A DNA stretch of 40,358 nt from an uncultured Clostridia bacterium (GCA_948745425.1 CAPZDM010000009.1:1-40358); one strand, 5' to 3'; positions 14,812 through 23,398 are shown, numbered from the stretch's first letter. Notes: generated by a model not told the origin, from the sequence alone. Numbers and translations: made by a program.

Positions 14812-16062
14812 TTATTCCTCCATGTCTTTGTTAAAATACTTATTCCTACAATATTTCTTAGCTAGTCCTCCTTCGCTTGTCTCTCTATAATGTTTACCTA
14901 AATCTTTTCCTGTTTCATACATCGTCTCTACAACCAAGTCAAATGAAATTTTCTTATTTTTTTCTAAAATTAGAGATAATGTAGCAGAATCAAAGGCACG
15001 CATTGCTGCAATAGCATTTCTCTCTATACATGGAATTTGAACATATCCATAAATAGGGTCACATGTTAAACCCAAGTGATGTTCCATTGCAACTTCTGCT
15101 GAATTTTCAATTCTATCAATATCTAATTTAAATAGGTATGCACAAGCACTAGCAGCCATAGAACAAGCTGTTCCAATTTCAGCTTGACATCCACATTCAG
15201 CTCCACTTATAGAAGCATTTGTTTTTACAACATTTCCTATTATACCAGCAACTGCTAATGCTTTTATTATTTGTTCGTCTTTTATATTATATTTTTCTTT
15301 CATGTAATACAATACAGCTGGTAATACGCCACATGCTCCACATGTTGGAGCTGTTACTATTACTCCCCCACTTGCATTTTCTTCACTTGTTGCATAAGCA
15401 TAACTACTAAGTAATCTTGTTTTCTTTATATCTTCTGTTTCAAAGTATAATTTATTTTCATATATCTTTTTTGCTCTTCTTTGTAATTTCAATTTTCCAG
15501 GTATTGTTCCTGTTGTTTTTAATCCATTCTCTATAGCTTCTTTCATTGTTCTCCAAACTTGATTTAAAAATTCTGTTATTTCTTCTTTTCCTTCCATTAA
15601 ACATACATAATCATATAAATCTAAATTATTTTCTTTTATATATTTTTTTATATCATCAAAGTTTTTTTGAGGATAGATATCTTTAATAATAGATTCTTTA
15701 TCTTTAGCAATTTTAAATGACCCACCTCCTATTGAATATACTCTCCAACTATCTAATAAAGTTCCATTTTTATAAGCCAAAATATCAAAAGTATTTGGAT
15801 GTACTTTACACTCTGTTTTTGTGTCAAATTCAATTTCTGCTTCATAACCTTCTAATGTCTTTTTAATAATGTAGTCTGTTAAATGTCCTTTACCTGTCAT
15901 AGCAAGTGAGCCATATAGTATAATTTTAAATTTATCAGCATTTTGATATTTATTTTTAAATAATTCAGTTGCTCTTTTGGGTCCCATAGTATGTGAACTA
16001 GATGGCCCATTTCCTATTTTATATAATTCTTTTAAAGATTGCATAATATTCTTCTCTCCCAT
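14812..16062 (-). CDS. sdaA: L-serine dehydratase, iron-sulfur type, single chain
   Basis: Deaminates L-serine to pyruvate and ammonia using a 4Fe-4S cluster. The N-terminal beta domain starts L-Y-K-I-G-N-G-P-S-S-S-H-T-M-G-P. The C-terminal alpha domain has the cysteine motifs A-P-T-C-G-A-C-G-V-L-P and S-G-A-E-C-G-C-Q-A-E-I-G-T-A-C-S, and H-H-L-G-L-T-C-D-P. At 416 residues it is the fused form. It is transcribed alone, divergent from the Xer-like gene. The start could be ATG 16062 or the internal Met six codons on, closer to the family start. Confidence 0.93.
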   Translation of the reverse strand: MGEKNIMQSLKELYKIGNGPSSSHTMGPKRATELFKNKYQNADKFKIILYGSLAMTGKGHLTDYIIKKTLEGYEAEIEFDTKTECKVHPNTFDILAYKNGTLLDSWRVYSIGGGSFKIAKDKESIIKDIYPQKNFDDIKKYIKENNLDLYDYVCLMEGKEEITEFLNQVWRTMKEAIENGLKTTGTIPGKLKLQRRAKKIYENKLYFETEDIKKTRLLSSYAYATSEENASGGVIVTAPTCGACGVLPAVLYYMKEKYNIKDEQIIKALAVAGIIGNVVKTNASISGAECGCQAEIGTACSMAASACAYLFKLDIDRIENSAEVAMEHHLGLTCDPIYGYVQIPCIERNAIAAMRAFDSATLSLILEKNKKISFDLVVETMYETGKDLGKHYRETSEGGLAKKYCRNKYFNKDMEE

Positions 16063-16289
16063 TTCTTACAAAATTTTCACTTTTATATGTTAATTATTGG
16101 TATTATACTATAATTTAAGATTATTTTCTATTCTTTAACATATTTTTTAATATATTTTCTACGATACAGTTACAATTTATAACTATTATATTTTAAAAAG
16201 TAAAAAAATAGCATAAAAATCTGCTTTAAATTATTTTATAATTGTTATATAATGTATTTGTTAATATTTTTATGTGAGGAGATATATTT

Positions 16290-17291
16290 ATGATTAATCG
16301 TAATGATAATCCTGATTACTTAAATGCATTTTTAGATTATACTTTAATAATTTTAAATAAATCACCTAGTTCTGTTAAAGAATATAATTATGATATTGCT
16401 AATTTTTTAAGATTTATAAAGCAAAGATATTGTTCATTAAATGGAAATGAAAATGAGTTCAAAAAAATTGTATATAAAGATGTTCCATTTAATATTATTA
16501 AAAAAGTAAAACTATCTGACATACGTTCTTATTTGTCCATGTTAAGAACTGAAGGAAATTGTAAGGCAACCACTATCTCTAGAAAATCTTCTAGTATTAG
16601 AATTTTCTTTCATTATTTATCTTCCAAGGATGAAGATTTCAAATTAGATAAGAATCCTGCACAAGATTTAGAAAATCCTAAACTTGAAAGAAGATTACCT
16701 AAATATTTATCTTTGGAAGAAAGTAAATCTCTATTAAATGCTGCTCAAGCAGTATCTACTAATGAAAGACAAAATCGAAATATACAAAGAGATTATGCTA
16801 TAATTACTCTATTTTTAAACTGTGGTATGCGTCTTTCCGAATTAGTGGGTATCAATATTACAGATATTGACTTTAGTGAAAATAGAATGACTGTAATTGG
16901 GAAAGGAAATAAAGAAAGAACAATTTACCTAAATAAAGCATGTATTAATGCTATAAATTCTTATTTAAAGGTTAGACCAAATGATGTATCAAAAATAGAT
17001 GATAAGAATGCTCTATTTCTTTCTGAAAGACATGAAAGAATTGCAAATAGAACAGTACAATATGTAGTAAAAGAGGAACTTAAAAAAGCAGGAATTGATT
17101 CTAATAAATATTCTGTACATAAATTAAGACACACTGCTGCTACACTTATGTATCAATATGGAAATGTTGATATAAGGGCATTACAAGAACTTTTAGGACA
17201 TGAAAGCATATCTACTACTGAAATTTATACACATGTTGCAAATGAACAAGTAAGAGCTGCAGTTGAAAGTAACCCTTTGGCTGATTTGTAA
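16290..17291 (+). CDS. Tyrosine recombinase, XerC/XerD family
   Basis: A 333-residue site-specific recombinase likely to resolve chromosome dimers. An N-terminal SAM-like core-binding domain (S-S-V-K-E-Y-N-Y-D-I) is followed by the catalytic domain with R (C-G-M-R-L-S-E-L-V-G), K (G-K-G-N-K-E-R), H-x-x-R (H-K-L-R-H-T-A-A), H (L-G-H-E-S-I-S-T-T) and the nucleophile Y (E-I-Y-T-H-V). ATG 16290 follows GAGGAGA. There is no integrase-type arm domain and no adjacent element, which favours a housekeeping Xer role. Confidence 0.88.
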   Translation: MINRNDNPDYLNAFLDYTLIILNKSPSSVKEYNYDIANFLRFIKQRYCSLNGNENEFKKIVYKDVPFNIIKKVKLSDIRSYLSMLRTEGNCKATTISRKSSSIRIFFHYLSSKDEDFKLDKNPAQDLENPKLERRLPKYLSLEESKSLLNAAQAVSTNERQNRNIQRDYAIITLFLNCGMRLSELVGINITDIDFSENRMTVIGKGNKERTIYLNKACINAINSYLKVRPNDVSKIDDKNALFLSERHERIANRTVQYVVKEELKKAGIDSNKYSVHKLRHTAATLMYQYGNVDIRALQELLGHESISTTEIYTHVANEQVRAAVESNPLADL

Positions 17292-17311
17292 ATTATTATT
17301 AATTATGCTTT

Positions 17312-17336
17312 GGGCGGACACAAGACCCGCCCCTCC
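17312..17336. repeat. Short GGGC-type inverted repeat, copy 1
   Basis: GGGCGG ... CCGCCC ending CCTCC, between convergent genes. Same design as 18473-18496 and 21719-21741: GGGC, a variable short stem, GCCCC and TMC. It may also serve as a terminator. Confidence 0.65.
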
Positions 17337-17340
17337 AATT

Positions 17341-17637
17341 TTATAAACTAGGTATTAAAATTTTCTGATTAATATTTAATTCTGAACTTGATAAATTATT
17401 TACTTTCTTAATATGAAATATTACCTCTCTTATGTCCTTTCCTTTATAATAATCATTGCTTTGCTGTTCATGTTTTGCAATATCCCATAAGGTATCCCCA
17501 CTAGATATATATATTTCACGATATTCTATATCTTTATATGACAATGATGTAGAATGTATAAATAATAAAACCATTATTACTAGCACAACCATTAATACAC
17601 TTAATTTGATAATTCTTTTTACATTTAGTTTCTTCAT
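17341..17637 (-). CDS. LysM-domain membrane protein, YneA-like SOS cell-division inhibitor
   Basis: A 98-residue protein with one N-terminal membrane segment (L-S-V-L-M-V-V-L-V-I-M-V-L-L-F) and a C-terminal LysM peptidoglycan-binding domain (I-S-S-G-D-T-L-W-D-I-A ... N-L-S-S-S-E-L-N-I-N-Q-K-I-L-I-P). The layout is that of Bacillus YneA, which blocks division during the SOS response. The promoter carries a LexA-type box just after the -10 element, supporting this role. No lexA gene is in the window. Assignment as YneA is inference from layout and regulation. Confidence 0.75.
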   Translation of the reverse strand: MKKLNVKRIIKLSVLMVVLVIMVLLFIHSTSLSYKDIEYREIYISSGDTLWDIAKHEQQSNDYYKGKDIREVIFHIKKVNNLSSSELNINQKILIPSL

Positions 17638-17666
17638 ATTTTTATTACCTCCAATTTATATCTTTA

Positions 17667-17721
17667 CGAACATATATTCTTAATATGAATAGAGTATAAT
17701 ACAAACAAAAGTTTTTGTCAA
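17667..17721 (-). promoter_or_regulatory. Sigma-A promoter with LexA (SOS) box for the YneA-like gene
   Basis: Minus strand TTGACA (17721-17716), 17-base spacer, TATACT (17698-17693). The box CGAACATATATTCT (17667-17680, plus strand) matches the Firmicute LexA consensus CGAACRNRYGTTYG at 12 of 14 positions and lies at the expected transcription start. Confidence 0.8.
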
Positions 17722-17754
17722 TAGTTTTTTGCAAAAAAATACGAAAAAGTGTTC

Positions 17755-18334
17755 CTAATTTAATAATGGTTGTATTTGCTCTCTATCTAGTGCACTTTCT
17801 AATGTTTTTATTATGTATTTATGGTCAAAGCATATAGAATAAGGTTTTGTTATTGGATTATCTTGCCTAAACGGTACAAAAAATAAATCTTTTCTATTAA
17901 ATAATTTGCCTATATTCTCAGCATTAAGACTTAATCCATCTTTACAGCAAAGTCCTAAAACTAATGGTTTACTATTCTTTAAATGTGTCCTTGCACCAAC
18001 TAATACTGGAGTATCTGTTATTGAATTTGCAAGTTTTGCAATGGTATTTCCGTGAACATGGAGCAATAATCATCATATCTAATTCGTAATAATCTGAAAT
18101 ATATTCTGCTTCTTGCATACTATGTATAACTTTTTTACCTGTAATATTTTCTATTTCATTCACAAAATCTTTAGCATTTCCAAATTTACTATCAGTATTA
18201 TAAGCATAATAAGACATTATAGGGATAACTTCTCCACCTCTTTTTATTATTTTTTTTATTTCATCAAAGGTATTCTTAAATGTATAAAAAGAGCCTGTTA
18301 AGCTAAATCCGATTTTCTTACCTTTTAGTTCCAA
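17755..18334 (-). CDS. spoVFB: Dipicolinate synthase subunit B (SpoVFB/DpaB), with a +1 shift at CGG
   Basis: A flavoprotein subunit needed to make dipicolinic acid in the mother cell. The N-terminal part (K-K-I-G-F-S-L-T-G-S-F-Y-T-F) and A-P-C-S match the family. Zero frame then reads TCA CGG AAA TAC and leaves the frame. Skipping C at 18052 gives P-C-S-G-N-T-I-A-K-L-A-N-S-I-T-D-T-P-V-L, continuing to P-F-R-Q-D-N-P and the stop at 17755: 192 residues, about the family length. The partner subunit A is not adjacent. ATC-GGA near 18310 contains an out-of-frame CGG without break. Confidence 0.88.
18050..18052 (-). other. CGG +1 recoding site in spoVFB
   Basis: Zero frame TGT TCA CGG AAA; extra C at 18052. 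Skipping it gives C-S-G-N-T-I-A-K-L, the conserved flavin-site loop. Confidence 0.8.
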
Positions 18335-18472
18335 AATATTATCCCCCTATCTATTTTGAATATATAATATATTATGTAATTATGTAAAATTTTGAAACTA
18401 TATTTTTAAATGTTACAACATTTTAGTACATAAGATTCTATTATATAATATTCTAAATATAAATTCGAAAAT

Positions 18473-18496
18473 GGGCACGTTGTAACGTGCCCCTAC
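18473..18496. repeat. Short GGGC-type inverted repeat, copy 2
   Basis: GGGCACGTTGTAACGTGCCC followed by CTAC; perfect stem GGGCACGTT/AACGTGCCC. It lies after the surface-protein operon and before spoVFB. Confidence 0.7.
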
Positions 18497-18500
18497 ATTT

Positions 18501-19181
18501 TTAATTATATAAATTAGTATTAGATACACCACAACTTCTAAACATATTTTTAGTAGTGGCTTTTTCAGTTGTCCATTTTGAAGAGACTCTTATTTCTTTT
18601 ACCTCTCTACAATTGCTAAACATTACATCCATATCTATAACATTATGAGTATCAAAACTTTGTAAATCAATTGTTTTTATTGATTGACAATTACAAAACA
18701 TATAAGACATATCTGTAACTTTAGAAGTATTAAGATTTGAAACATTTAAATCGATTAAATTAACACAATCATAGAACATAAATTTCATATCAGTAACATT
18801 TGATGTATTAAAGCCACTTAAATCAATTTTTTTAAGGAATATACATACTAAAATTTCGTTACTTCCACCAAAGAGATATGAACAATCTCTTATATCTCCA
18901 CTACTATCTTCAATTTTAATTGTTTCTAGAGTAGTTCTTTTATTTATAATCCATTGTTTTAAGATTGTTCCATCTGAATCATGATTATCACCTTTATATA
19001 CTTTTTCTACCTTTTTATTAGTATCATTTTTCTCTGTATATGTAATTAGATAATAATTGCCTCCTGTGTTTAGTCTTGCAACATCTAGAGTATCTTTAAA
19101 TACATATTTCGCAAAAGTATGATTATTATTAATTAGAATTAATATATCTAAAATTAATATAATTATATATTTTTTATACAC
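18501..19181 (-). CDS. BspA-type (DUF285) repeat surface protein
   Basis: A 226-residue secreted protein. An N-terminal hydrophobic signal (I-I-I-L-I-L-D-I-L-I-L-I) precedes about three DUF285 leucine-rich repeats with the phrases F-N-T-S-N-V-T-D-M, M-F-Y-D-C and L-N-T-S-K-V-T-D-M-S-Y-M-F. Such repeats occur on cell-surface adhesins of gut bacteria. It has no LPxTG sorting signal. It is the last gene of the TasA/SipW-like operon, 17 bases after the preceding stop, and its early F-A-K-Y-V motif resembles the F-A-K-Y cleavage region of the TasA-like protein upstream, so the same signal peptidase may process it. Confidence 0.8.
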   Translation of the reverse strand: MYKKYIIILILDILILINNNHTFAKYVFKDTLDVARLNTGGNYYLITYTEKNDTNKKVEKVYKGDNHDSDGTILKQWIINKRTTLETIKIEDSSGDIRDCSYLFGGSNEILVCIFLKKIDLSGFNTSNVTDMKFMFYDCVNLIDLNVSNLNTSKVTDMSYMFCNCQSIKTIDLQSFDTHNVIDMDVMFSNCREVKEIRVSSKWTTEKATTKNMFRSCGVSNTNLYN

Positions 19182-19198
19182 TTTTCTTCTCCTTTCTT

Positions 19199-19926
19199 TT
19201 ATAATTTTGCTGATGATAATGATATTTCAAATGAATAATTCAATGCCAAGATACCTTCTAAAGTGTCATTAATATCATCTCCTTGATAATCCCAACACCA
19301 TTCAATATCCACAGTTATTGTTTTCTTCGCTTGTAATGTTCCATTAATTTGAGAAATTAAGTCTTTAAGCTCATAATATTTTTCACCTTTAAGCTTAAAA
19401 TATAAACCCTTTGGCTTTAAATTATTTTCTTTAAATATAAAAGAATATTGATAATCATTATATGTATTATTATCAATAATAATACTAAAGCTTCCCATAG
19501 TTCCTGGTGCAATTTTATCATTTAAAACTGTATATTTTTTATAAGTATCTGTTAATTCTATATTTTTAAATCCTACATCAGTAGTAGTAAATATATAAAC
19601 ATTATCATTGGGGGTATATGAAAATTTTTGAGATGTAAAACCAAAAATAAAATGAAGTAAATAAAAGAATTATTAATATAAGTAAAAAAATTATTAATAG
19701 CCTTTTTTTTAAAATGAAATGAATTAAATAATTATCATTAAGTATTAATTCATAATTGCCATTGTTTTTTAATTTATATCCTGAACAAATATTTATTGCT
19801 TTTGTAATTTTACCGTTTTCTATTTAATTTTAACAAAAGTGCAGAACCTTCAAATTTAAACTTAATATTTTCTCTATATGTTTTTTTATGCTCTAAATCA
19901 GCCTCCTTATTATTAAATAATATCAA
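19199..19926 (-). CDS. Membrane-anchored TasA/camelysin-like protein with a CGG +1 shift and a second frame break
   Basis: The C-terminal half is TasA/CotN-like: V-L-N-D-K-I-A-P-G-T-M-G-S-F-S-I-I-I-D-N and I-E-W-C-W-D-Y-Q-G-D match the neighbour at 20910. The best start is TTG 19926, overlapping the signal peptidase stop, after GGAGG. The frame reads E-A-D-L-E-H-K-K-T-Y ... K-L-N-R-K, then AAA CGG TAA; skipping C at 19815 gives K-G-K-I-T-K-A-I-N-I-C-S-G and a membrane helix (L-L-I-I-F-L-L-I-L-I-I-L-L-F). A second +1 step near 19641-19647 (TTT TAT TTT TGG) is needed to enter the TasA frame at G-F-T-S-Q-K-F-S. That one is not CGG, so the gene may be broken or may hold a T-run error. Confidence 0.65.
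19813..19815 (-). other. CGG +1 recoding site in the TasA-like gene
   Basis: Zero frame AGA AAA CGG TAA; extra C at 19815. Skipping it passes the UAA and leads into an open frame with a membrane helix. Family support is weaker than for the other sites. Confidence 0.6.
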
Positions 19927-20705
19927 TTCTTTCCCTCCTTCATTTGATATGCATATACATTTATTTTTACACTACCTTGGTAATCTTCAGGAGCTTCTAT
20001 CCTTAATACATATTTATCTTCTTTAGGGATTATATGAGACAAAGTAAAAGTATTATTAATATCTACTAAATTATTATTACAAAATAATTTATATTTTACT
20101 GTATCTTCAGCAATAATTTCTATCCTATAGTTTAAACTAACTTCACTTGTTTGATTATTTTCATTATAATTTCTAACAGAGAAGTTATAATCATTTACAC
20201 TTCCATATTTTTCAATTAAGATTTCTTTATCTCCATCTACAATAAAAATAGGTTTTGCAATCTTCACATTTACTGAGGATTTATTAGAGTCAACATGTTT
20301 TGCAAATGAAAAAAGTGAATTAGGAAAAAAAGAATTAAAATGAAAAATAACTTTACCATAAATCTGACTAAATAATATAGGTTCAGAATCTTCTACATTA
20401 TTAGCATCTCCTTTTGTATAATATAATCCATCTTCTTCTGAAACAATTCTATGAGTTACTATTTCTGAATCTTTTGTAATATAAGTTATAATATCTCCTG
20501 TTTTATATTTTTTGCATTTTTTTATAATTATGCTTTCACCAGCTTTTATCTCAGGATACATACTTCCTGTTAAAACTTTTAAACAGCTATATCCAAACAA
20601 TTGGTTAAATTCAGATTTAGTTATACACTTTAAAAATATAAAACTTATTATAATTGATAAAATCAACGAAAAAATAATGAACTTGATAAAACTTTTCATT
20701 GGCAT
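19923..20705 (-). CDS. Signal peptidase I, SipW (ER) type, with C-terminal extension
   Basis: A 260-residue type I signal peptidase. After a membrane segment (I-I-F-S-L-I-L-S-I-I-I-S-F-I-F-L) comes the catalytic serine in L-T-G-S-M-Y-P-E-I and the catalytic histidine in V-T-H-R-I-V; Ser-His instead of Ser-Lys is the SipW/ER-type signature. K-G-D-A-N-N-V-E-D follows. A beta-rich C-terminal domain of about 110 residues (V-S-L-N-Y-R-I-E-I ... V-K-I-N-V-Y-A-Y-Q) extends beyond the core enzyme. Position between two TasA-like genes indicates it matures them. The stop overlaps the TTG start of the next gene, implying coupled translation. Confidence 0.88.
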   Translation of the reverse strand: MPMKSFIKFIIFSLILSIIISFIFLKCITKSEFNQLFGYSCLKVLTGSMYPEIKAGESIIIKKCKKYKTGDIITYITKDSEIVTHRIVSEEDGLYYTKGDANNVEDSEPILFSQIYGKVIFHFNSFFPNSLFSFAKHVDSNKSSVNVKIAKPIFIVDGDKEILIEKYGSVNDYNFSVRNYNENNQTSEVSLNYRIEIIAEDTVKYKLFCNNNLVDINNTFTLSHIIPKEDKYVLRIEAPEDYQGSVKINVYAYQMKEGKN

Positions 20706-20731
20706 AAAACTTTATGAATAAAATTTGAATT

Positions 20732-20768
20732 GTAGGAACTAATTAAAATTCATATAATTAGTTCCTAC
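20732..20768 (-). terminator. Hairpin between the TasA-like gene and the signal peptidase gene
   Basis: Perfect 14-base arms GTAGGAACTAATTA / TAATTAGTTCCTAC. No long T-tract follows on the minus strand, so it may be a partial terminator or processing site that raises expression of the first operon gene. Confidence 0.55.
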
Positions 20769-20909
20769 TTTAAATAAAGATGATTTTATAGAAATTTTAC
20801 GTCTATAAATGACAAGTATAATTTATTTTATAAATTTTTGCGTTTTATTCTTTAGAAATTTAAGAACAAATTAGAATTTCAAAATTTAATTTGAAGCTTC
20901 CATAAGAAT

Positions 20910-21512
20910 CTAAACTTGTGGAATATCTTGAGTACATGTTATTGTAATATCAAAGCTGTATTTAGAATTATAAATAGTTGAACCGTCTAAGGTATCTTGT
21001 CTATCTCCTTTTGTAGAACTTCCAGAAACTAGAGTTTCATATGGCCAACACCAACCAATTTCTAGATTTACAATTTTGTCATTAGAATCTGCAGCAATAT
21101 TACCACTTAATGCATTGGATAATTCGGAAAAATCAGAATAAGTATTATTGTTATACATAAATACTAAATTATGAATTTTTGCTCCTAAAATATTATCAAA
21201 TTTAATTTCATAATTAATTCCAGTTTCTGTTCCAGTAGCATCTATTTGTATTCCGAAAGTTCCAGATGTACCAGGCGCTATCTTTCCATTTACTAGAGTT
21301 GTAGGATTATAGGTTGTTGCTAGATTTATAGTTTTAGAAGTGTTACTTACTCCATTTACTAAAAAACTTTCTGATACTGACCATCTAGCTATTTGCAAAT
21401 AAGCTGAAGTTTTATATTCAGTTAAATATTTAGCAAATGTACTACCAGTAAAAAAAGATAATATAACTAGAGCAATAATTGCTGCTATTGCAATTATTTT
21501 CTTTTTATTCAC
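20910..21512 (-). CDS. TasA/CotN (camelysin-family) secreted matrix protein
   Basis: A 200-residue protein related to the biofilm fibre protein TasA. It has a signal peptide (I-A-A-I-I-A-L-V-I-L-S-F-F-T-G-S-T-F-A-K-Y-L), then V-N-G-K-I-A-P-G-T-S-G-T-F-G-I-Q-I-D-A and I-G-W-C-W-P-Y-E, conserved in the family. It is the first gene of an operon with a SipW-type signal peptidase, a second TasA-like protein and a DUF285 protein. AGGAGG precedes ATG 21512. Two Gly codons preceded by C (GAC-GGT, TTC-GGA) put CGG out of frame without any break. Confidence 0.85.
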   Translation of the reverse strand: MNKKKIIAIAAIIALVILSFFTGSTFAKYLTEYKTSAYLQIARWSVSESFLVNGVSNTSKTINLATTYNPTTLVNGKIAPGTSGTFGIQIDATGTETGINYEIKFDNILGAKIHNLVFMYNNNTYSDFSELSNALSGNIAADSNDKIVNLEIGWCWPYETLVSGSSTKGDRQDTLDGSTIYNSKYSFDITITCTQDIPQV

Positions 21513-21573
21513 AAAGTTTTTCCTCCTTTCTTAAATTATTTAGCATGATTATGTAACTCACACTATGTTATTC

Positions 21574-21628
21574 ATTATACGCGCCTAAATTACAAAATGC
21601 AAGAAAAATCGTGCGACATAATTCGACA
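21574..21628 (-). promoter_or_regulatory. Promoter of the TasA/SipW-like operon with two Spo0A boxes
   Basis: Minus strand TTGCAT (21602-21597), 17-base spacer, TATAAT (21579-21574). Just upstream are TGTCGAA (21628-21622) and TGTCGCA (21618-21612), Spo0A-box sequences one helical turn apart. Known logic in Bacillus links Spo0A to tapA-sipW-tasA expression. Confidence 0.65.
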
Positions 21629-21718
21629 TCGAACTAAAATTGTCTTATTTTATTTACATTTTGTGGTGATTATGATAAAATATATGCATGTATTTAATTA
21701 TCAAATTCTTTAAGAAAC

Positions 21719-21741
21719 GGGCGACTACTAGTCGCCCCTAC
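21719..21741. repeat. Short GGGC-type inverted repeat, copy 3
   Basis: GGGCGACTACTAGTCGCCCC followed by TAC, a perfect stem, 47 bases before guaA. Same design as copies 1 and 2. Confidence 0.7.
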
Positions 21742-21788
21742 AAAGTATAAATACAATAAATTCTTATAAAATAGATTAGGAGGAAATT

Positions 21789-23327
21789 ATGGAAAATAAA
21801 GAAACTATATTAATTTTAAATTTTTATGGACAATATAATCAATTAATAGCCAGACGTGTTCGTGAATGTAATGTTTATTCAGAAATTGTACCTCATGATA
21901 TATCATTAGAAGAAATCAAAAAGAAAAATCCAAAGGGAATTATCTTTACTGGTAGTCCTTCTAGCGTTTATGAAGAAAATGCTCTAATTTGTAATAAAGA
22001 AATTTTTAATCTTGGTATACCAGTACTTGGTATATGTTATGGGATGCAATTAATTAGTCATTTGCTTGGAGGAACTGTTAAACAAGCAAATAAACGTGAA
22101 TATGGAGAAACTTTAGTAGATATAGATAATACTTCTCCTCTATTTACTGGATTTAAAAAACAAAATGTATGTCTTATGAGTCATACTTACTTTGTAGACA
22201 AATTACCAGAAGGATTTAAAAATATTGGACATACTTCTGATTGTCCTAATGCTGGTATTGCTGATGATAATAGAAAAATTTATGGAATTCAATTCCACCC
22301 TGAAGTAAATCTAACAAAAAATGGGACACAAATTATTAGAAATTTTGTATATGATATTTGTAATTGTTCTGGTGATTGGAATATGGCTTCATTTGTAGAA
22401 GATTCTGTAAAAGTATTAAGAAATAAAATCGGTAATGGTAAAGCTTTATGTGCTTTATCTGGTGGTGTTGATTCTTCTGTTGCTGCTGTATTATTAAATA
22501 AAGCAATAGGAAAAAATTTGACTTGCATTTTTGTAGACCATGGTCTTCTTCGTAAAAATGAAGGTGATGAAGTTGAAAAAATCTTTAGAGAACAATATGA
22601 TATTAATTTAATAAGAGTTAATGCTAAAGAACGCTTTTTAGCTAAACTTGCAGGTATTACAGACCCTGAGCAAAAAAGAAAAATTATTGGTGAAGAATTT
22701 ATAAGAGTATTTGAAGAAGAAGCTAAAAAAATTGGAAAAGTTGATTTCTTAGTACAGGGAACTATTTATCCAGATGTTATTGAAAGTGGAGCTGGAAATG
22801 GGCAAACTATTAAAAGTCATCATAATGTTGGAGGACTTCCTGACTACGTAGATTTTAAAGAAATAGTTGAGCCATTAAGAGATTTATTTAAAGATGAAGT
22901 AAGACAAACTGGTTTAGAACTTGGCATTCCTGATTATTTAGTATATCGTCAACCATTCCCTGGTCCAGGACTTGCAATTCGTGTAATTGGAGATATTACA
23001 GATGAAAAATTAGAAATTTTAAAAGATGCAGATTATATATTTAGAGAAGAAATTGCAAATGTAGGACTAAATAAAAATTTAAATCAATACTTTGCTGTAC
23101 TTACAAATTTGCGCTCTGTTGGAGTTATGGGTGATGAAAGAACTTATGACTATACTCTTGCTTTAAGAGCTGTAGAAACTTCAGATTTTATGACTGCTAC
23201 TTGGGCAAAAATACCTTATGATATTTTAGAAAAAGTATCTTCAAGAATTGTAAATGAAGTTAAGTATATTAATAGAGTTGTTTACGATATAACATCAAAA
23301 CCTCCTGCAACAATTGAGTGGGAATAA
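21789..23327 (+). CDS. guaA: GMP synthase (glutamine-hydrolysing)
   Basis: Converts XMP to GMP. The class I glutamine amidotransferase domain has the nucleophile in L-G-I-C-Y-G-M-Q and H-x-E in F-H-P-E-V. The ATP pyrophosphatase domain begins A-L-S-G-G-V-D-S-S-V-A, and the dimerisation domain ends T-S-K-P-P-A-T-I-E-W-E. At 512 residues it is full length. ATG 21789 follows TAGGAGGAAAT. It is convergent with guaB, the enzyme making its substrate. K-I-G-N-G at 22428 contains ATC-GGT, an out-of-frame CGG with no break. Confidence 0.97.
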   Translation: MENKETILILNFYGQYNQLIARRVRECNVYSEIVPHDISLEEIKKKNPKGIIFTGSPSSVYEENALICNKEIFNLGIPVLGICYGMQLISHLLGGTVKQANKREYGETLVDIDNTSPLFTGFKKQNVCLMSHTYFVDKLPEGFKNIGHTSDCPNAGIADDNRKIYGIQFHPEVNLTKNGTQIIRNFVYDICNCSGDWNMASFVEDSVKVLRNKIGNGKALCALSGGVDSSVAAVLLNKAIGKNLTCIFVDHGLLRKNEGDEVEKIFREQYDINLIRVNAKERFLAKLAGITDPEQKRKIIGEEFIRVFEEEAKKIGKVDFLVQGTIYPDVIESGAGNGQTIKSHHNVGGLPDYVDFKEIVEPLRDLFKDEVRQTGLELGIPDYLVYRQPFPGPGLAIRVIGDITDEKLEILKDADYIFREEIANVGLNKNLNQYFAVLTNLRSVGVMGDERTYDYTLALRAVETSDFMTATWAKIPYDILEKVSSRIVNEVKYINRVVYDITSKPPATIEWE

Positions 23328-23352
23328 AAAAAGGTGGATAACCACCTTTTTT
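23326..23352 (+). terminator. Rho-independent terminator of guaA
   Basis: AAAAAAGGTGG-ATA-ACCACCTTTTTTT immediately after the guaA stop. Confidence 0.9.
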
Positions 23353-23398
23353 TATTTTTATACAATTTGCCAATCTCTTTCAATATAAAAATTATCTC

